From assembly GCA_002373535.1 (NCBI GenBank), contig DFKL01000096.1, positions 1 to 17,745 on the forward strand: a stretch of 17,745 bases of DNA, given 5' to 3'. Positions 14,930-17,745 of this stretch are shown here, piece after piece (position 1 is the first letter of the stretch; every line of letters starts with the position of its first letter). The notes below the pieces were generated by a model, which ran no database searches, was not told the DNA's origin, and worked only from the letters and a program-made list of their open reading frames with translations. The position numbers and the translations under genes were made by a program. Origin of the DNA: Prevotellaceae bacterium UBA3646 (GTDB taxonomy: Bacteria > Bacteroidota > Bacteroidia > Bacteroidales > Bacteroidaceae).

Positions 14930-15006
14930 AGCATATCAACGATATATCAACGATATATCAACGATATATCAACCATATATCTCCCATATAAGTCCCATAC
15001 AAGACC
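14930..15006. repeat. 11-bp tandem repeat with embedded GATATATC palindrome
   Basis: Three perfect copies of GATATATCAAC occupy 14941-14973. One degenerate copy precedes them (14930-14940, AGCATATCAAC) and three diverging copies follow in exact 11-bp register (CATATATCTCC, CATATAAGTCC, CATACAAGACC). The 11-bp phase arguably continues to 15028 with CTTTCATCGAC and CTTTCATCACC. In the perfect units GATATATC is itself a palindrome, placing identical dyads about one helical turn apart on one DNA face. Confidence 0.85.
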
Positions 15007-15117
15007 CTTTCATCGACCTTTCATCACCGGTTAAAGACCGAATAATCAACAAAAAATTAACATCCCAAAAACACTCTCAGCCCTAATCTATAATCCAAGA
15101 ACGGCAATCAAGCAAAA

Positions 15118-15150
15118 TTTTCACACGAACAGCCTTGTTTTTCGCACGAA
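15118..15150. repeat. Direct repeat TTTTC(A/G)CACGAA, 21 bp apart
   Basis: TTTTCACACGAA (15118-15129) and TTTTCGCACGAA (15139-15150) match at 11 of 12 positions with a 21-bp start-to-start spacing, two helical turns. They lie 100-132 bp upstream of the -33 element, so they are candidate binding sites for an activator. Confidence 0.55.
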
Positions 15151-15156
15151 AAAGTA

Positions 15157-15173
15157 TTTTTTTTTTTTTTTTT
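15157..15173. repeat. T17 homopolymer tract
   Basis: Seventeen consecutive T residues, 76 bp upstream of the -33 element of the surface-protein promoter. Runs this long are prone to slipped-strand length change and also bend or stiffen DNA. Confidence 0.9.
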
Positions 15174-15249
15174 GAATTCAGCCGACTGATATATAGTAAA
15201 TTATACCTGATTTGCTCCTGAAACAGAAATGTCAAACACCTCTCTATCC

Positions 15250-15280
15250 TTTGATTTTACAAGGAAAAGCAGTACCTTTG
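15250..15280 (+). promoter_or_regulatory. Bacteroidota-type promoter of the surface-protein gene
   Basis: TTTG (15250-15253), a 19-bp spacer and TACCTTTG (15273-15280) fit the -33/-7 consensus of the Bacteroidota primary sigma factor very well. The transcript would start near 15287, giving a leader of about 40 nt. This is the best-formed promoter in the window. Confidence 0.8.
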
Positions 15281-15326
15281 CACCCGTTTTATATAAAGAA
15301 GGACATCTTTTTTTTAAAATAACGTG

Positions 15327-17745
15327 ATGATTAGAAAAATTTATTTGTTGTTCGCATTTTTGGTAACTGCTTTATGCACAGCCAATTTGTATGCGCAGAC
15401 CACCCACGCACACTCCACCAGCCGCCATTGGCATGGAATAGACGTACTGGAAATCTGGGAGCACCGCAACGACGATGCATGGCTGAATGCCAATTATCCC
15501 AAAATCAAAATCAAGCAGACCTATACCAACGGCAAACCCGATTCCGGTTGTGGTTATCCCGTATATTTATATAATGTAGGTACCGACAAGTTTACCATCG
15601 AAGGAGGTAATTGGGGTATGGAATCCCGCCTGTTCTACAACGATTTCGGCCGTTGCATGAAACTTATTTTGGAGGAAACCTCTCCTGGCAATAATAACTG
15701 GAAGCTCAGGTTCAATGCCGATGTTACACAGAGTAACAGTACGGAAAAATGTAGGTTGACTTTAAATGTGGCCACAGTTACCAGATCCGATGAATGGAAT
15801 AGTACAGATATGAGTTTTACTTCCATTCTGGATGGCTATAAGAGGAATGCAAACTGGGATTTCGAACGCGTAGAGTCCGACCCAGCCAGCGACACCTACA
15901 CATTCCGCATGTCACAGAAGTACACGCAGCCTTCTACTACTACCTATTGGAAGACAGATGCCAGTGTAAAGGATATGACATTCCGTTTCGGCGCAGTTTA
16001 TGGCGAATGGTGGTGTCCCGACAGGGGTGACGGGAAATGGAAGGGCAATGGTTATTATGTCCATATAGACGACGACCGCAGTTGCTGGACCTCTGCAGGA
16101 AACGACGGCAGTGATGCCGAATCGCCCTGGGACAACCATACCAAGGTTCAGGTCGGCAGCGATATGATCGAGATAGACGAGCTCTACCAGTGGCGCATAA
16201 TCAGCCAGGATGAGTTCATCCGTGTCCTTAACGACGAGACCGTTGGCCTCAACCCCAGTATCTCCAGTCTTGTTCCCGACCGTGATTTTACCAGAAACTC
16301 CAAGGAGTTCGAATATTGGGAAAAAGACCATACCGACGATGTTGTGTCGGAGACAGGTGTTGGCAGATATGGTTACACTTATGGATTCAAGTCTCCAGGC
16401 ACCAGCAGCAACGCGACATACCAAAATAAAAATACATACAACAACGAGCCTTGGAACAGTCCTCTGATTCTCAAATGTGTAAGAGAATCCCTAAATGATG
16501 CCAAGTATTCCTACATGTCATTCGAGGGTTGCGGCACGGCCTATGTCCGTTTCGAGGTTCCGCGTGCAGGTTGGTACGAGATAGAGTCCCGTGCCATCAG
16601 TTTCGGCCCCGAGGATCATCCCGTATATCTCTATGCAATGACAGATGGTGCGGCAGAGGTAATTTCAGACGACCAAAGCGCGCTCACGGCTGCGTCAGGA
16701 TATCAGCAGATGCGCATCACCAATTTGACCGGCATCAGTCAGCTCTCCAAATATGTAGATTTGCCGAAGAATCCAGACAAGTCAAATGTTGATGCTGTAG
16801 TAGCCGTTGGAAAGGTACTTACTCTCCAAGCCGAGGACTTCATCCACAAGTTCTGGATATATGTGGATCCCACCAAATACCAGGAAGAGGGCAAGGGGCT
16901 TACGATCGGCATCAAGAAGGAGTATGCGACCAAGACGTATAAAGGAACCAAGGATGATATCAAGTATTACTACGACTCCGACTTGGCCGTATTGGACAAT
17001 ATCCAGATTTCCTACATGGGTCTTGCCCCGTCGTTCTTCTACGAGGAAGAGGAGAGCCTTGACTATCTTGTATTTGACAAGGACAAGATTCCCGAGCGTC
17101 CCGGCGCAGCCCCCGACAACAAGTATGCCGGTTCCGTCAGCCTTGCCCGCACGCTCAAGAAGGGCCAGTGGAACAGCTTCTCCATGCCCATTCCGCTCAC
17201 AGGCGAGCAGGTGCGCAGTGCCTTCGGCGAGGACTGTCAGCTTCTCGAGCTTCACAGCATCGGCGGTCTGTCTCACAACGCCAGCGTCATAGACTTCCAG
17301 TCCGTCGGCCTCAAGCCAGTGGATCCCCTCGAGTGGGTTGTCGTTCCGGGCAAGTTCTATCTCCTCAAGCCCACTGCCGACCCCAACGACGGCCTCGACC
17401 CCCGTGGCATACACTACGACTACTACGACCTTGGCCGTAACTACTTTACCGTCAATCCCGACGTCAACAGCGGCAAGAGCGAGGGCGACGCAGACTACTA
17501 CACCCACTACATCCTCGACCCGGCCGTAATGTCCGCAAGCCAGTCCCTCCCCTCGTGGAACGGCACCGAAGCCGTCACCGATGGCGAGAACGACGGCACG
17601 GCAAGCATCACCTACGTTCAGACACCCGGCTACAGCACCTTTGCCGTTACCGACGGCATCTACAACGGTAGCCAGGCAACCCCCGGCCTCTATGCCCCCA
17701 AGGGCGCATACGTCTATAGCAACAACAGGATGTACGAGATCAACA
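15327..17745 (+). CDS. Large exported (probable surface) protein, C-terminus beyond window
   Basis: The frame is open from ATG 15327 to the right edge, 806 codons with no stop, so the protein is longer than 806 residues. It begins with a signal peptide (MIRKIYLLFAF then hydrophobic to a likely cleavage at LYA-Q, residues 23-24); the Cys at 17 does not make a good lipobox, so a lipoprotein is unlikely. Residues about 79-97 (VYLYNVG, then EGGNWG) and about 615-624 (WNSFSMPIPL, followed by an FGEDCQLLEL segment) resemble motifs I associate with Prevotella secreted multi-domain proteins, the first perhaps a lectin-like module. The ending YAPKGAYVYSNNRMYEIN is also of that type. No catalytic motif is recognised. 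A type IX sorting domain could follow outside the window but is not visible. Codon use shifts from mixed to strongly C-ending along the gene. Confidence 0.85.
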   Translation, partial: MIRKIYLLFAFLVTALCTANLYAQTTHAHSTSRHWHGIDVLEIWEHRNDDAWLNANYPKIKIKQTYTNGKPDSGCGYPVYLYNVGTDKFTIEGGNWGMESRLFYNDFGRCMKLILEETSPGNNNWKLRFNADVTQSNSTEKCRLTLNVATVTRSDEWNSTDMSFTSILDGYKRNANWDFERVESDPASDTYTFRMSQKYTQPSTTTYWKTDASVKDMTFRFGAVYGEWWCPDRGDGKWKGNGYYVHIDDDRSCWTSAGNDGSDAESPWDNHTKVQVGSDMIEIDELYQWRIISQDEFIRVLNDETVGLNPSISSLVPDRDFTRNSKEFEYWEKDHTDDVVSETGVGRYGYTYGFKSPGTSSNATYQNKNTYNNEPWNSPLILKCVRESLNDAKYSYMSFEGCGTAYVRFEVPRAGWYEIESRAISFGPEDHPVYLYAMTDGAAEVISDDQSALTAASGYQQMRITNLTGISQLSKYVDLPKNPDKSNVDAVVAVGKVLTLQAEDFIHKFWIYVDPTKYQEEGKGLTIGIKKEYATKTYKGTKDDIKYYYDSDLAVLDNIQISYMGLAPSFFYEEEESLDYLVFDKDKIPERPGAAPDNKYAGSVSLARTLKKGQWNSFSMPIPLTGEQVRSAFGEDCQLLELHSIGGLSHNASVIDFQSVGLKPVDPLEWVVVPGKFYLLKPTADPNDGLDPRGIHYDYYDLGRNYFTVNPDVNSGKSEGDADYYTHYILDPAVMSASQSLPSWNGTEAVTDGENDGTASITYVQTPGYSTFAVTDGIYNGSQATPGLYAPKGAYVYSNNRMYEIN

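Larger units (their letters stand above)
14728..15249. other. AT-rich intergenic region between divergent yicC and the surface-protein gene
   Basis: No convincing gene is present; all six frames are broken by stops. It holds a small dyad GCTGA-AAA-TCAGC (14908-14920), an 11-bp tandem repeat, a spaced direct repeat and a T17 run, each listed separately. It is compositionally unlike the flanking genes, being rich in ATATC and CAAC words. The two gene starts are 636 bp apart, by far the longest gap in the window. Confidence 0.7.

Noticed and set aside
14930..15039. CRISPR array
   Set aside because: Units are 11 bp with no unique spacers between them, and no cas gene is present.
16782..17507. 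A 241-codon minus-strand frame inside the surface-protein gene
   Set aside because: Composition is low-complexity Val/Gly/Ala, as expected opposite C-ending Asp/Gly/Asn codons; the plus-strand frame is continuous with a signal peptide and promoter.

Overview
The window looks like a chromosomal segment of a Bacteroidales bacterium, most likely Prevotella-like (phylum Bacteroidota). The evidence is several promoters with the Bacteroidota -7 box TAnnTTTG, starts without a clear Shine-Dalgarno sequence, a DUF4290 gene directly upstream of murA, a PorT-type outer-membrane protein, and a large secreted protein with motifs typical of Prevotella surface proteins. I see no mobile element, CRISPR array, tRNA or rRNA. 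Genus is inference; phylum is well supported.

Layout. (1) 1-875: the 3' part of a class I aminotransferase (aspartate type), closed by a strong hairpin terminator. (2) 945-1989: a 54-residue 2[4Fe-4S] ferredoxin on the minus strand and, divergent from it, a PorT-family outer-membrane protein. (3) 2069-3544: rplS (L19) with its own promoter and a folded leader, its terminator, then a CvfB-like S1 RNA-binding protein. (4) 3523-6272, minus strand: a LolD-like ABC ATPase whose 3' end overlaps cvfB by 22 bp, and a CPA2-type cation:proton antiporter. (5) 6353-7413: asd, divergent from the antiporter. (6) 7500-14690, minus strand: an eight-gene compact cluster transcribed yicC-gmk-tsaB-DUF4290-murA-rimM-dxr-rseP, mostly joined by 1-4 bp overlaps. 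It groups RNA processing, nucleotide supply, tRNA modification, peptidoglycan and isoprenoid precursor synthesis, and envelope-stress proteolysis. (7) 14691-15326: an AT-rich intergenic region of 636 bp with an 11-bp tandem repeat of palindromes, a spaced direct repeat, a T17 run and a well-formed Bacteroidota promoter. (8) 15327 to the right edge: an open frame of 806 codons for a large exported protein, cut by the window end.

Functionally this is mostly housekeeping: envelope precursors (asd, murA, dxr), translation (rplS, rimM, tsaB), GMP kinase, RseP. The less ordinary parts are MurA with Asp at the usual catalytic Cys position (predicted fosfomycin insensitivity), the structured rplS leader, and the repeat-rich upstream region of the surface-protein gene. 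PorT and the surface protein may be linked as type IX secretion component and substrate, but the substrate's C-terminal end lies outside the window. I did not find convincing evidence of a wholly new multi-gene system.
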